From: Euborellia annulipes
Taxonomy: Eukaryota > Arthropoda > Insecta > Dermaptera > Anisolabididae
Assembly (NCBI GenBank): GCA_023213315.1
Contig: JAKCPI010005217.1
Coordinates: forward strand, 21,504-85,503
Reading direction: 5' to 3'
Length of the DNA: 64,000 nt
Shown: positions 1-11,808 of the stretch, piece after piece
Numbering within the stretch: the stretch's first letter is position 1
Layout: every line of letters starts with the position of its first letter
Program-made: the position numbers and the translations under genes
Notes under the pieces: model-generated
Told to the model about the DNA's origin: nothing
Seen by the model: only the letters and a program-made list of their open reading frames with translations
Database searches by the model: none

Positions 1-1111
1 TCGTGTTTTGTACCACTAATTTACCCCAAATTGTACTAAAACTGGAATATTTTAGTATTTTAACTAATTCCATAATTTTAAGGGCTAACGCCTTTAAAAA
101 TTCTTAAAACTTTCAAATTAAAAATTACCTCAGCGCGGTAAAATGAAATGATAGGAAAAAATAAATGGTGAAATCTTTAGCTGGAAAAATCATTCTTTCT
201 AACCGTATATTCCCCATAATTATACCTCTTAAGACAGAGGAGATATTCAAGCCACTAAACTTTTCCGTGCATGCCTCCCTAACAGGCCACTATATGTCAC
301 GTCAAAAAATTAGAGCCACTTTAAAACAAATTTTCTATTAAAATATATTTTTTGATGATAATGTGTTACTACATTTTATTTTTTTATATATTTTTTTTAT
401 GCGAAAGGGTCTCTGCGTCCCTTGACCTCCTGCCCCCCCCCCACGCATTGCGGGTTCTTCGGGGGTGTTATTTAGGCCCTGATTATAAACAATATTTGTA
501 CAAAGAAGGAAACAAAAAAATCATACAAGTTGAAAAATTTCTAGTTTATAAAAAAAAATAAGCTCAGAATGGTTAATTTCATCAGCACGTTTGTGTCTGA
601 AGCATGCTGCTTTTTTGTGCATTATTAATGTTGCACAGTGCATGGTTTTGTGATTCCTTTTTCCTTTAAAATTCCATTTTCTCTTTCTTTCTTTTTCTCT
701 CTCTCTTCTATATATAATATTTTAATTTTTTTTCTCTTGGTATTTATTCTTTTATTTTCTCTTTATAAATTTCAGATTTTTTTTATTCAAGTATTAAATA
801 GAAATTTGATTAGTAGACTTTGATAAATGAAAAAAAAAATTTACTAAAGAATTTAAATTTAATAAATAAATTAAAAAATAATTAATTAAATTTCTAATCT
901 AAATATTTTGTGTTATTTTTATTATTTATAAAAACATTTCAACCAAATTAACACTTACAAACAAATATTTTTTTTTTTAACACCAACATATTATACACAA
1001 AAAATTCCAAATTAGAAAATTGATTTGTTGTTCAAATTTCTCATTATTATTATTATAATATAGTTCCGGGATGACCGGGCTGGAGCTCGGTTTTTTTTTT
1101 TTTTTTTTTTT
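1..1111. other. AT-rich non-coding DNA
   Basis: No gene is visible. Short open frames here are low-complexity. A GC-richer patch near 1065-1090 followed by a T-run could be the reverse of a poly(A)-tailed retroelement end, but it is too short to classify. The stretch probably lies in a 5' intron of the downstream eag gene. Confidence 0.6.
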
Positions 1112-1757
1112 TTATAAAATTGGAAAAAACTAAAAAAGTTAAGTGCTAGTATTCGAATTTTCCCAAAGACAAGACGTACCGTAATTTCATATTGGTACAG
1201 AAAATAGTATATAAACCATTTAAAATTTGAAAGAAATCGTTAATTTTGAGAAAAGTGGAAAAACTAAAAAAGTACATCAATAGAGTACTAGTACTCTAAG
1301 TTTCCCAAAGATGAGATCAGATGTAGTTTGATTTGTACACCGCATAAAGGAAATATTTATTATAAAATTTGAAAGAAATCGTTAAAGCGAATTTCTAAAA
1401 AAGTGAAAAAATCTAAAAAAAGTACATAAATAGAGTACTAGTACTCTAGATTTCCCAAAGACGAGATCAAATGTAGTTTTGTATACCTCAAATAGGAAAT
1501 ATTTAAAATTTGAAAGAAATCATTAAAGTGAATTTTGATTAAATTGAAAAAACTAAAAAAGTACATCAGTAATGTACTAGTACTCTAGGTTTCCCAAAGA
1601 AGAGATCAGATGTAGTTTGATTTGTACATCGCATAAAGGAAATATTTATTATAAAATTTGAAAGAAATCGTTAAAGCGAATTTCTAAAAAAGTGAAAAAA
1701 TCTAAAAAAGTACATCAGTTAAGTACTAGTACCCTAATTTTCCCAAAGACGAGAAAA
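1112..1757. repeat. Tandem array, about 5 units of ~145 bp
   Basis: The block GTACTAGTACTCTA followed by TTTCCCAAAGA recurs near 1148, 1288, 1435, 1575 and 1726, about 140-150 bp apart, separated by AAATTTGAAAGAAATCGTTAA-like sequence. The units diverge by a few percent to about 15 percent. The segment with AAAGTACATCAGTAA plus the CTAGTACTCT block also occurs inside the dispersed R1 family (for example near 9920 and 8275), so the array looks like an amplified internal piece of R1. Confidence 0.8.
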
Positions 1758-2274
1758 ACAAACAAACGTTGCTCATTTAATAGTAAAACAGTATAGTGAT
1801 GATGGGAGGCAGGGACTTTTAGAGAGAGAAAATATGTTTTTTGTTATCCTATTAGTAAAGTCAGATTAAAATTATAAATCATATTTTTTCATATAAGCCG
1901 AACGTGATATGCCTGTAATCACTAATTATTACTTACGATAAATGAAAAACAGTATCAATAGACAAAATTCATCATATCAATTTTAATGATTTTAGATGGA
2001 TAATTGAATTTAAAGAGATCATCCGTTCATAAATGTAAAACATTTTAAATTAATTGTATTCAATTTTATGGATTATTTAAAATAGGCTTATTATAAAGAT
2101 ATATGACTTTATAGAAGATTATATAATAATTTTTCAATTAATTATTATAGAATAAAAGCTATGTTATTTGTTTAAATTTTTTAAATAGAAATGGAGGCAA
2201 AAAAATCAAAAAAAAAAATCTGGGAGAGTCAAAAATGAATAATAATTACTCTTGGTCAAATAACAATTGAGAAA

Positions 2275-2534
2275 CAGGATGAATAAAGAAGAGCAGCTAG
2301 TATTTGTTTCATTTATTTAAGGCCCATTAAGCTGACGTTTCGGTCTCGGTCGAGACCATCCTCAGAGCTTATGGGCTGTCAATGAGACAAATGGGGCTAA
2401 ACAGACAAGCAAATTGTTCAGAAGCAGAGACCAAACCACCTCCAAAAATAGTAGAAAAAAATTAAGGGCCAATTTAAATTAATGGGCCTTAAATAAATGA
2501 AACAAATGCTAGCTGCTCTTCTTTATTCATCCTC
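2275..2534. repeat. Inverted repeat with hammerhead-like core (Penelope-like pLTR type)
   Basis: The left arm (2275-2328) and right arm (about 2481-2534) are nearly perfect reverse complements over about 54 bp. The left arm runs into a hammerhead-like motif on the - strand (2321-2376). The centre is unrelated sequence. This head-to-head arrangement matches the other hammerhead-bearing inverted repeats in the window and fits truncated or inverted pseudo-LTRs of Penelope-like elements. No reverse transcriptase is present. Confidence 0.65.
2321..2376 (-). ncRNA. Hammerhead ribozyme-like motif
   Basis: On the - strand the order is a stem I arm of 11 nt, CUGAGGA, one unpaired U, stem II (GGUCUC with GAGACC, loop GACC), GAAA, CGUC, then the second stem I arm beginning AGCUUAAUGGGC. 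Stem I pairs over 11 bp with one bulged A. The predicted cleavage site follows ACGUC. This is the most complete hammerhead fold in the window. It departs from the textbook core by one extra nucleotide between CUGANGA and stem II. Activity is inferred, not shown. Confidence 0.6.
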
Positions 2535-2613
2535 TTTCTCAATAATTTTATCCGGCTATAAATCTACTTTTCTCAAAAAACAAGATATATGACTTTAAAA
2601 AAAGATTTGGCCA

Positions 2614-2645
2614 CTGAGGAAGGTCGCAACGTGACCAAAAACGTT
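2614..2645 (+). ncRNA. Decayed hammerhead-like motif
   Basis: CUGAGGA, A, stem II GGUC/GACC, then AAAA where GAAA is expected, then ACGUU. The G12-equivalent is mutated to A, so it is probably inactive. The spacing matches the other copies. Confidence 0.35.
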
Positions 2646-2699
2646 AACACAGAATAAAAATTGTTTTTATTTAAGAGTATCTGATAAATTTATGAATTT

Positions 2700-2960
2700 T
2701 CAAAATCGTTAGAAATCAAAAAGTAGGCCTACATAAGTAAGGTAATTGTACTCTTTTGAACCGATTTTGTTCAAAAGTTTAATGTTACTTGACAGGGGGT
2801 ACCTAATTTAAAATTTTAACCATCTAGATCTTTTAGTTCTTAAGATATTTTGCTCACAGGCCACTGGCTATTTTCCAGAACCCATTTTTTTTTTTTTTTT
2901 TTTGACTCAGGGGACCACAAAACGTGTATCAAGTAAAAGTAAAAAAAATGGACTTAGCCA
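2700..2960 (+). repeat. Decayed R1 dispersed repeat
   Basis: It carries degenerate versions of R1 landmarks in order: AAAATCGTTAGA, a CCGATTTTGTTCAAAAG block, AATTTAAAATTTTAACC, ATATTTTGCTCACAG, then GACTCAGGGGACC and AAAACGTG. The 5' hairpin is missing. No gene is present. Confidence 0.5.
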
Positions 2961-3594
2961 CTTTGTTCTCTAAACAGACAAGCAAATTGTTCAGGAGCAG
3001 AAATAAATATGCACTGAGTGGTATTTTATTAAAATATTCGGGTATATATTCCATAGAAAGGTATTGCCTATGAATTGAATAGGAAGGCTCTACTTGTTTG
3101 AACAAGTTTTGACCAGGTTTGTTATTCTATTACTAGTCTATATAAAAATATAATATAAAATATAGAAAGAAAACTCAGTAATTACACAAATAATTTGATC
3201 AAAAGGTGAAATGTATTTTGGCAAACAAGAAATAAATAGTAAAATTAGTTTGTAAGAAAGGGAATAAATTCTGGGAGAGGAGAGAGTAGGTGAGAGATAG
3301 AGAGAATAGTGTGCCAGCAAGAGATGATCATTTGTAAGAATGAATGTTTTAAAATAAAGGTGGTCAGAATTATTCTTTAGCGAAAATGAATTAGTTAAAA
3401 AAAAAAAATTCGAGTGTTATTTATTTATATTCTTTGTAGAAAAAATGAAATTGTTGGTTTAGCTAATTAATGGAATGTTAAATAATATTTTTACATAAAA
3501 ATGTAAAATATTAATTATAATTTATATTTCAATTTACTTATTTATCTTATTTTATTTAAATTTAATCAACGAATTAAAAATAAAATGTAAAATA

Positions 3595-3985
3595 CCTCTA
3601 AAACTAAGGAAGAACGCCCCGTGAACAGCAGCGTGCCTACAGGTGGACGCCATGTTAGATAAACACTTTGACACAACTAACGCGGAAACAATGTAATCAC
3701 TAAGAAGCCTCTCCGGCAACTGGGGTTGATGACGTGGAGCATTTTCTTATTAAGTGATAGGAAGGCTAAGGTCTTATCCAACCAATAGAAAGACAGAAAT
3801 TTCAGCTGGTGTTCAAAGCAATAAGAGTGGGGGTGATGACGTATTAATCAACCCCCCTCCCCACCTCACCATGTTTTTTTTGGACATGGCGCTGAAGTGA
3901 TTATTGAAAAATTACCCACTACGATCTTTGCTACAACGTGAAAGGAGCGCGTCGGGATTAATCGGCCACCATTATAATTCAAATA
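3595..3985. promoter_or_regulatory. GC-richer islet with promoter-like motifs
   Basis: This is clearly less AT-rich than its surroundings. Motifs seen: CGCCATGTTAGA (reverse AACATGGCG) near 3649, ACATGGCGCTG near 3882, TGACGTGG near 3731 and TGACGTAT near 3837 (half CRE/ATF sites), and an AACCAATAG CCAAT box near 3781. ATGGCG motifs resemble YY1/Pho sites. There is no ORF. It could be an alternative promoter or enhancer of eag, or an old element. The regulatory role is inference from motif clustering only. Confidence 0.3.
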
Positions 3986-6027
3986 AATTAATAAATAAGA
4001 CGAATAAACATCTATTTTATATTTAATTATTTTTATCAATTTATTGATAAATTTAAAAATAATTTTGGAAAAGATAATAAGTATATAATAGTGAAGATCT
4101 TATTTTTTACTCTCAAGAGAATCACCTTTTTAAAAAGTTTATATAGTCACACTCTCTTTTTTTTAATGAACATAAAAAGAGTTTTGAGATTCTTTTGGAA
4201 AATTAATGAACGGCCATTCAAAGATATTTTGTGTTATAAAAAAGATTTTTACAAAGAATAATAGAGGTATTGGTTCAAATCTCTCTTAGGGGTTTGAAAA
4301 AGATCCAAAGCTATTCAAATACGTTAATCAATAGCTATGGAAAACTCATAATAGTGATATAAGCTTATTATATAATATAAAAAAATATGAATAAAAAGTC
4401 TTATCACGAGATTAATTATAAATATTAAGGGCTTAAATTTAAATAAATATAAATGGTAAAAAATTTTAAATTAAATAGAATAAATGTTTATATTAGTCTA
4501 CCTTATCACTTTTGTAGTCGAGTCAGCTGAGTAGGCAAAAGTTGATTTCGAATACCATCTGAAAATAAACGTTTTTTTATTAGAATTAGAATTAATTAAT
4601 TATATAAATAATTATCAGCTAAATTAATATTTGAAAAAAGTAAAAAAAAAAAAAATAATAAGTTAGCCAGTTTTTATTTATTTAATTTATTTATAAAATG
4701 AATTATATTTTTTAATTTTAAATCCAAATATACCAGAAGTAAATGTCATAGAATGGGTGGATAATATATCATCCAAACAAAAGTATTTTTGCCTAACCTT
4801 TTATGATGAAATAAATGAGAAATGCAATTATTGTTTTTTAACTAATTCAGCTGACGTTTCGGTCCAGATTTCGGGCCATCTTAAGGGACTCACTTGAATG
4901 CCTGATCTTGTATTTATTAGTTAAATAATATAAAGTTCCAATTTTCTTTTATAGATAGTAAAAGTAACAAATAAAGGTAACTTAACAGAGCTGATAGAAA
5001 GCCAAAGTTCTAACACGAATAATTTTGAGACTTAGGAGGATTCCGTTAGTAATAATGACCATTAAATTAATGAGAATTGAAAACAATAAAAGAACGATAG
5101 ATTCTCTTTTAAACATCGACATCTGATAATCAATAATGTTTTGTTATTTTTCTGCAAATAAAAATTGACAAAAGACATGTCCGAGATCTTATGTTTTAAC
5201 TCTCGATTGCTTCCTGATCGTTTGCCAAGAATTGCATTTACGATGTAAAATTGAAGTAAATAGGTTGATGAATTGATACCTCATATATTTTCCAAGTAAA
5301 ATGAAGAATTATTTTATTTGGCATCATCTACGGTTATTCGAGATGGATGATGATTTTTTATTAATAGTAAAGAGTTGGACAATATATCATTCAAATGACT
5401 TTCAACGTAATCTTTGAATATAATAATCAGTTCACAAAATAAATAGACTTTTCTTAATCTGTCCCTTAATACTCAGGTCTACTTTTTTATTTATAAACTA
5501 ATGAAAAATCCAGACAGAGGAACATTAAGAAACACTCATTTTTCCCAAGAAATTTTAAATAGAAATATCCAATATCAAGTATTAATGTATGTACCGAATA
5601 AGGAAATATGTATATAATATAAACATATGTTTATTCAATGGAATTTACTTCAATCATAATGTGTTAGACAATTTCTTTTTTAATTATCGTGTCTTTTATT
5701 GAAAAATACTTGTAATGGAATTTATCCGTTTCGGTTTTTCATAAAATCATCATCAGGCCTATAAACAATTAAACGAAAACCAAATCTATTTTTCTCTTTC
5801 AAAAAAAAGTATTGTTATAGTTTTTGATTAGAAATAATTAAAAAAAAAAATGATAAATAAAAATGCGTTGTAATAAAAAAAAAAAAAGAAAGGATGTTAA
5901 GTTTTACTTACATGTATGATAATTTTGTATAATTATTCCAAGGCCTGGTTTTATAAAAAAACCGAAATTGATAAATTGCACAAAAAAAAATCATGATAAT
6001 TAAAAAGAAAAATATTTTTTTCTTTTT
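3986..6027. other. AT-rich DNA with two decayed hammerhead-like motifs
   Basis: No gene is visible. A - strand motif at 4853-4885 has CUUAAGA, U, stem II GGCCC/GGACC and GAAACGUC. Another at 5725-5756 has CUGAUGA, U, a weak stem II and GAAACGGAU. Both resemble the Penelope-type ribozyme cores elsewhere in the window, but lack an obvious partner arm. Confidence 0.45.
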
Positions 6028-6660
6028 TACTTTTCTCTTACCTCTATATATGTTAATAAATAGAGAGAGAAAGTATTGGATTCATGTCAAAAATTCGATG
6101 TCGAGATTTTGATTGATATACACGTTTTGAGGTCCCCTGAATCCAAAAAAGTGGTTTTCGCGACAAGGTCTGTCTGTGTGTCTATGGCCAAAATATCTCA
6201 AGCACGAAAAGAGCTAGGACGTTGAAATTTTATATTTAAGTTAAGTACCACCCTGGGACATGACACGAAGCTTTTGAACAAAATCAGCCAAAGAGTACTA
6301 GTACTTTAGTGATGCATTTTTTCAGGTTTTTTTGATTTTCTCAAAATTCGCTCCAACGATTTTGATTAAAATCAATTATTTTAAAATATATATTCTCATT
6401 TTGCCATTGAAATCTTCTCAAGACCAATTTACTCTTGTACTTAATAGGAAAGATAGGAGAAATGGTTGCCATGGTAACAAAATATAAATATTTTCCCATA
6501 CTTATAAATTGTACATCTTGAAAATAGAATGTACCGTGCTGTCGGAAAATAAATACATGTCGACACAAAAAATCTGGTGTGACAAGCACAGAACACAACC
6601 TATCTTGACGAAGGATAAGAGAAAGTTGTGTGCTGTGCGACCAGTCACACCAGATTTTTT
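6028..6660 (-). repeat. R1 dispersed repeat, near full length
   Basis: Read on the - strand: a ~90-bp hairpin (6567-6660), a central block containing TACCATGGCAACCATTTC, the CATCACTAAAGTACTAGTAC block, a microsatellite-like CACACAGACAGACC segment, GATTCAGGGGACCTC, ATTTTTGACATGAATCC, and a terminal hairpin around ACTTTCTCTC and GAGAAAAG. Both ends are structured and there is no ORF. The superfamily is unknown to me; no clear target duplication was identified. Confidence 0.7.
6567..6660. repeat. ~90-bp hairpin of R1
   Basis: The arms AAAAATCTGGTGTGAC and GTCACACCAGATTTTT are reverse complements. Pairing continues through the GCACAG..CTGTGC and ACACAAC..GTTGTGT segments to a loop of about 20 nt. 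The same hairpin recurs at 7614-7708, 9567-9658, about 10406-10500 and 42262-42364. Confidence 0.75.
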
Positions 6661-7612
6661 AAAATGCCTTATACCTGCTGATTGAACTAAATTCAGTTAA
6701 TTTTTTTATATAATTTGGCTCATCTTCATCTGTTATCTTAAACACCTATTAGGTTTTTTTTTTTTTTTTTTTTGAAATTAACTTTTGATTGAAAAATATT
6801 TACTTGTTGTTCTTGTTACAAAATCATTTTTTTTAACCCTTTTTGTCTACAGAGCCCATTTAGGGGTAGCATTTATTTAATAAATACAAATACAATGTAC
6901 TGTGGCTACCGAGGGACGTTCCACACACTAATTGCTCAAGGCCAATCCCGAGCTTTCGCCGTGCTTGGCAACGCTTAACCGCAACGATTATGGTAACTGT
7001 TGCTTTTCTCCGCCCCTATCACAAAATAGAAGAATAAAGTTTCAATTATAATAATAATATCCTGTTGAAATATTAAGAGCTGTCACCTCTCTGAGAGATT
7101 ATTTTGACATATTTTGAATATTGGAAATCCTTCGAGGACTTGCGACAAGTCTTTAGAGTAAGGTGTTTTTCTGTTTCGAAAGTCTTCAAGGAATTTGTAC
7201 GTTGTTAAAATTCGAGGGCAGGCTGCCTGTTCTCTTGAGGAAAGCCATCATTTTGTTGCTAACTTGTTTATTTAATCAATTGAAACTTTTTAAAAGTTTT
7301 TCCAAAATTTAATCAAAAGTTAAAAAATAAATTTGAAAATATAGTTAAAAGATAAGTAAAATCTTATTTTTTAGTGAGGAATAATTATAATAGGGTGTAA
7401 ATTAGATTGAAGATCTAGAAATAAAGCTTTTAGTCTGATCTTTTACTTTATTCTAGGCTGACGTTTTGGTAACCTTAATGAATGCCATCTTCAGTCAGTT
7501 TCTCAAGGTGTTTCTGACAAAAATAGTAGGTGGGAATAGGAAGCATTAGCCTGGAGAGGTAGGCAAGTATAATTACTTGCGCTTCAGGCTTTGAGAAACT
7601 TAAATTGGCATC
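6661..7612. other. AT-rich DNA, no gene
   Basis: No coding region. A decayed - strand hammerhead-like motif lies at 7460-7494 (CUGAAGA, U, GGC..ACC, AAAACGUC). Confidence 0.5.
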
Positions 7613-7833
7613 GAAAAAATCTGATGTGACTGGTTGCATAGCACACAACTTTCTCTTACCTTCGGTAATCGAAAGTTGTGTTCTGTGCTTGTCACACCAG
7701 ATTTTTTTGTGTCAACACATATTTAGTTTTCCACCGATATATTCAAGATATAAAATTTATAAACATGGGAAAATATTTATATTTTGAACTATGGCAACCA
7801 TTTCTCCTATCTTTTCTATGGAGTACAAGAGTA

Positions 7834-8086
7834 GCCCTCGGGGCATGGCGTAGAGGTTAGCGTGCTAACCTCGTATACCAAACGTCGCGGGTTCGGACCC
7901 CAGGTAGTCCGATGATTTTATTTAAGCCAATTGGATACCAAATGGCTTAAATAAGAATGCCTGGACCCCTATATGTATATTTATATAATAACGGTTATCG
8001 TCTAAAGTCTTAAATGGCCTGAGTTGCCGAAAAGACTGTGTGAATGTGTGTGTGAGTGTGAGTGTGAATGAGAAAAAAGTGTGAAT

Positions 8087-8119
<33 letters not shown>

Positions 8120-8124
8120 AAAAA
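7834..8124 (+). mobile_element. Full-length tRNA-derived SINE
   Basis: The head has a tRNA-like pol III promoter: A-box TGGCGTAGAGGTTAGCG and B-box GGGTTCGGACCCC. The body follows (TTATTTAAGCCA, AATGCCTGGACCC, CTTAAATGGCCTGAGTTGCC), then a (TG)n/(GAGTGT)n stretch and a poly(A) tail of about 27. It is flanked by the 13-bp direct repeat GAGTACAAGAGTA (7821-7833 and 8125-8137), the classic mark of LINE-assisted retroposition. At about 290 bp it is the reference copy for this family here. Confidence 0.9.
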
Positions 8125-8351
8125 GAGTACAAGAGTAAAGTGGTCTTCAGAAGATTTCAACGGCAAAATGAGAATATACATTTTAAAGAGCATCTACAAA
8201 ATAGTTGATTTATGAATTAAAAAAAAAAAATCGTTGGAGCGAATTTTGAGAAAATCGAAAAAAACTGAAAAAGTGCATCAGTAAAGTACTAGTTCACTTT
8301 GGCTAATTTTGTTCAAAATCTTCGTGTCACGTCCCAGGGGGGTGTCTTAAC

Positions 8352-8515
8352 TTTTTTTTTTTAAAACATTCACACTTTTTTCTCATTCCCACTCACATTT
8401 ACACAGTCTTCTCGGCAACTCTGGCCATATAAGACTTAAACGATACTAATATTTTTATAATATATATATTTGGGGTCCAGGCATTCGTATTTAAGCCATT
8501 TGGTGTGCCAAACTT
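8352..8515 (-). mobile_element. 5'-truncated SINE copy
   Basis: Reverse-strand copy of the same SINE: T-run, then CACTTTTTTCTCATTC, CTTCTCGGCAACTCTGG, GGGGTCCAGGCATTCG, ending at the TTTAAGCCATTTGG region. The tRNA head is missing. It lies inside R1 sequence. Confidence 0.75.
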
Positions 8516-8715
8516 AAATATAAAATTTCAACCTTCTAGCTCTTTCCGTTCTTGAAATATTTTGTTCACAGACACACAGACAGACCATGTCGTGAAAACC
8601 ACTTTTTTGGATTCAGGGGACCTCAAAACGTGTATATCCATCAAAATCTCGACATCGAATTTTTGACATGAAACCAATACTTTCTCTCTATATATATATT
8701 ACATATATACATAGT

Positions 8716-9565
8716 ATAAGATAAGATATAGATTATAATTGAAAATTATAACCCTAAATGGCCTAAGAAGCCACAAAGGATAATTACAAAAAAGTATTTT
8801 AAATAAAATTTATTTGTTATTCTCAAGACGCTTTCTAAAGTTTCAAAAAATAAATACATTACGTTTGTTTAAAAAAAAAATAAAAGTTTAATAAATAGAT
8901 TAATTTCTTGAAAAAATATATTCATTTATTTTAATTAATTGGGTGTTGATTTAAGTTAATTTGTTTTGAAAAGTCTCCCTCTCTTATAAAAAATAAAGGT
9001 GAGACTTCACCGGTTTCATTTTGATAAATTTTATTTCATTATATTTAGAAGATAATAAATATAATATATTCCATTAATAAAAAAAAATTAAATTCCCTGC
9101 ATGTAAAATAAAAGAGCTCTCTCACTCTCAAGTGTTTGTTTAAACCCAACCAACAACAACGAATTGACAAACAAACGTCAAAATTTAACAAACAACGGCC
9201 AGAGTACAAACGAAAGTAATTGTTTATATTAATAGCTTTTTATTTATTTTTTTTATTTAAACGAATGTGTTTGGTTAACTTTAAAAATGGCTAGTAATTT
9301 ATTATTAAAATTTGTTATGTGATTGCTCTTCACTGTCAACAAAATTAATAAAAAAAATTCTGATTTTATGAATTGATAAAGATATTATATTAAAGGATTA
9401 ATGAATCTAAGAGGTGATATTGTGGAATAAGGGTGTGAAAAACGGCTATTATCCTTTTTGAAACCAAAGGAGTAGAAATAAAAAGGCAATTTCACTTCTG
9501 CTCCTAGGTTAAAGATTTATTTAATAAATAAAAAAAGCCCAATTCTTTGATTGGATTTTAAGATA
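8716..9565. other. AT-rich DNA, no gene
   Basis: Nothing identifiable except a short remnant of the SINE 3' module (CTAAATGGCCTAAGAAGCC) near 8753. Confidence 0.5.
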
Positions 9566-10227
9566 AAAAAATCTGGTGTGACTGTTGCACAGCACACAAC
9601 TTTCTCTTACCTTCGGTAATCGAAAGTTGTGTTCTGTGCTTGTCACACCAGATTTTTTGTGTCGACATATATTTAGTTTCCGCCAATATATTAGAATTTA
9701 AGATGTAAAATTTATAAGTATGGGAAAATATTTATATTTTATTACCATGGCAACCATTTCTCCTATCTTTCCTATGAAGCACAAGAGTAAAGTGTACTTC
9801 AAAAAATTTTGAGAGCAAAACGAGAATATATATTTGAAAGAGCATCTAAAAAATAATTGATTTTTGAATTTTAATCAAAATCGTAAGAGCGAATTTTGAG
9901 AAAATCGAAAAAAACTGAAAAAGTACATTAGTAAAGAACTAGTACTCTTTGGCCGATTTTGATTAAAAGCTTATTTTCTCGCTCCCGGAGAGGGGGGGGG
10001 TGTTTAATTTAAATATAAAATTTCAGCCTCATAGCTCAATTCCTTCATGCTTAAAATTGAACACACACAGACAGACAGACAGACACACAGGCAGACCATG
10101 TCGCGAAAACCACTTTTTTGGATTCAGGGGACCTCAAAACGTGAAGATCCATCAAAATCTCGACATCGAATTTTTGACATGAATCCACTTTCTCTCTCTA
10201 TATATATTAACATATATATAGAGGTAA
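9566..10227 (+). repeat. R1 dispersed repeat, full length
   Basis: It starts with the hairpin (9567-9658) and proceeds through TACCATGGCAACCATTTC, the AAAGAACTAGTACTC block, a G-run, (ACAG)n, GGATTCAGGGGACCTC, CATCGAATTTTTGACATG and the terminal short inverted repeat around CTTTCTCTC and GTAAGAGAAAG. About 660 bp. Small open frames across it are not conserved between copies. Confidence 0.75.
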
Positions 10228-10235
10228 GAGAAAGT

Positions 10236-10405
10236 AAAAATGATACCAGATGGCTTAAATAGAAATGCCTGAATCCCCAATAGATATATATATTACAACG
10301 GTTATCGTCAAAGTCTTAAATGGCCTAAGTTGCCGAAAAAGACTGTGCGAATGTGTGTGTGTGAGTGTGAATGAGAAAAAAGTGTGAATGTTTTTTTATA
10401 AAAAA
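10236..10405 (+). mobile_element. SINE fragment
   Basis: It begins at the ACCAGATGGCTTAAAT region and continues through CTTAAATGGCCTAAGTTGCC, (TG)n and an A-rich tail. The head is missing. It abuts the end of R1 and is followed by another copy of the R1 hairpin. Confidence 0.7.
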
Positions 10406-10500
10406 AAAAAATCTGATGGGACAAGGACAGTACCCAACTTTCAATTACCGAAGGTAAGAGAGAGTTGTGTGCTGTGCGGCTAGAGACACCAGATTTTTTT
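10406..10500. repeat. Isolated R1 hairpin copy
   Basis: AAAATCTGATGGGAC pairs with the AGACACCAGATTTTT arm, and CCAACTTTC lies opposite GAGAGTTG. The arms are more diverged than in other copies. No R1 body follows on either side. Confidence 0.6.
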
Positions 10501-10596
10501 TTAATGTACTGAAGAGGCCTGTTTTCAACTTTCCTTATACATCTACAGGCCTGGTGAGTGTATCTCATAATATAAAATCTCTTTAATTTATAACTC

Positions 10597-10700
10597 ACCA
10601 TGAGCTTTGGCGTAGAGGTTGAATTCTCTGTCCTGGCTCGTATCTTCCGAATAAATAAGGACCGAAATGCCGAAATAGTCCTAAAAAAAAGAAAAAATTA
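10597..10700 (+). mobile_element. SINE-like element with a different tRNA-like head
   Basis: It contains the A-box-like CTTTGGCGTAGAGGTTG, then CTGTCCTGGCTCGTATC, then ACCGAAATGCCGAAATAG and an A-run. No clear B-box. It resembles a decayed second SINE type. Confidence 0.35.
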
Positions 10701-10721
10701 TTATTTTTGCCTAAAATAATA

Positions 10722-10731
10722 AAATAATAAT

Positions 10732-10764
<33 letters not shown>
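10722..10764. repeat. (AAT)n microsatellite
   Basis: About a dozen AAT triplets with one interruption. Confidence 0.9.
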
Positions 10765-10767
<3 letters not shown>

Positions 10768-11760
10768 AATGTTTAGATAAAAGAAAAATTTAATAAAATA
10801 AAAATTGATTCATATTAAAATTAATTTCTAAAATCATAAATAAAGAAAATTCCTTTATATTCAGAATTTGCATGATTTCAAAATTATTATTTTTTATTAA
10901 ATAATAAATTAGTAATTAATAGTAAAGTATTTTAATTTGCATGACACTTTCTCTCTATTTTTTGAAAAGTAATTTTATTTTATTTTTTTCTTTGCTCACA
11001 AGTATTCGCGATTTTTTTTATCGATAGTAAAATTAAAATTCGCAAAAAAAAAAAATACTATTTTGATTATTTAAAAAAAAAATTCAAAAAAAAAATGCAC
11101 GAAAACACAATTCATGTATTCATTGAACTCATTTGGCTTACTTACAAAGTACAAATATACACACTTCACACACGATAATAGTTTTATTTTTTTATTTATT
11201 TGTGATTTATTATAGTAGAGTATTATTATTATAACTATAAAATCATTGAAGCTCACTTTTATTTCTATAAATGCCGCTTTCACTTTCCTAATTTTTACTC
11301 ATTTCATGATTTAAAATTTTAAAAAAACAGACGAAATTTGATATTAAGAAATGTAAAGAAATCCCACAAACTTTATTAAAAAAAAAAAAAAGGTAGATAT
11401 AATTATATAAGAAATTAGATAAGGTGACCAACATTAGTGAGATCATGAACCTTACTCCATAAGTACTCCTTTCTATGCCCTTACACCAAGCTAATTTACA
11501 CTTTCGACATTATTTTAAGTTTTTTTATTGTATCTACACTCATGCCATTTTAGTAACCATCTTTATCTTTGCAGGAAATTGTTTAATCTACCATTAGTTA
11601 TTTAAAAATTTGGATATAGAGAATTATCGGGATGATATTTGGGTGGTAAAAAATCAATTTTCAAAAAATATTCATAATTAAATTTTATTCTATATTATTA
11701 TAATGTAAAGTAATTTAGCTGTCTGTATACTGAAAATTATAAATTTTTACTTATACTGAT

Positions 11761-11808
<48 letters not shown>

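Larger units (their letters stand above)
7613..8715 (+). repeat. R1 dispersed repeat split by two SINEs
   Basis: R1 landmarks run in order from the 5' hairpin (7614-7708) to the ACTTTCTCTC end near 8690. A full SINE (7834-8124) interrupts it with a 13-bp duplication of R1 sequence, and a 5'-truncated reverse SINE fragment (about 8352-8515) interrupts it again. R1 was therefore in place before both SINE insertions. Confidence 0.75.
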
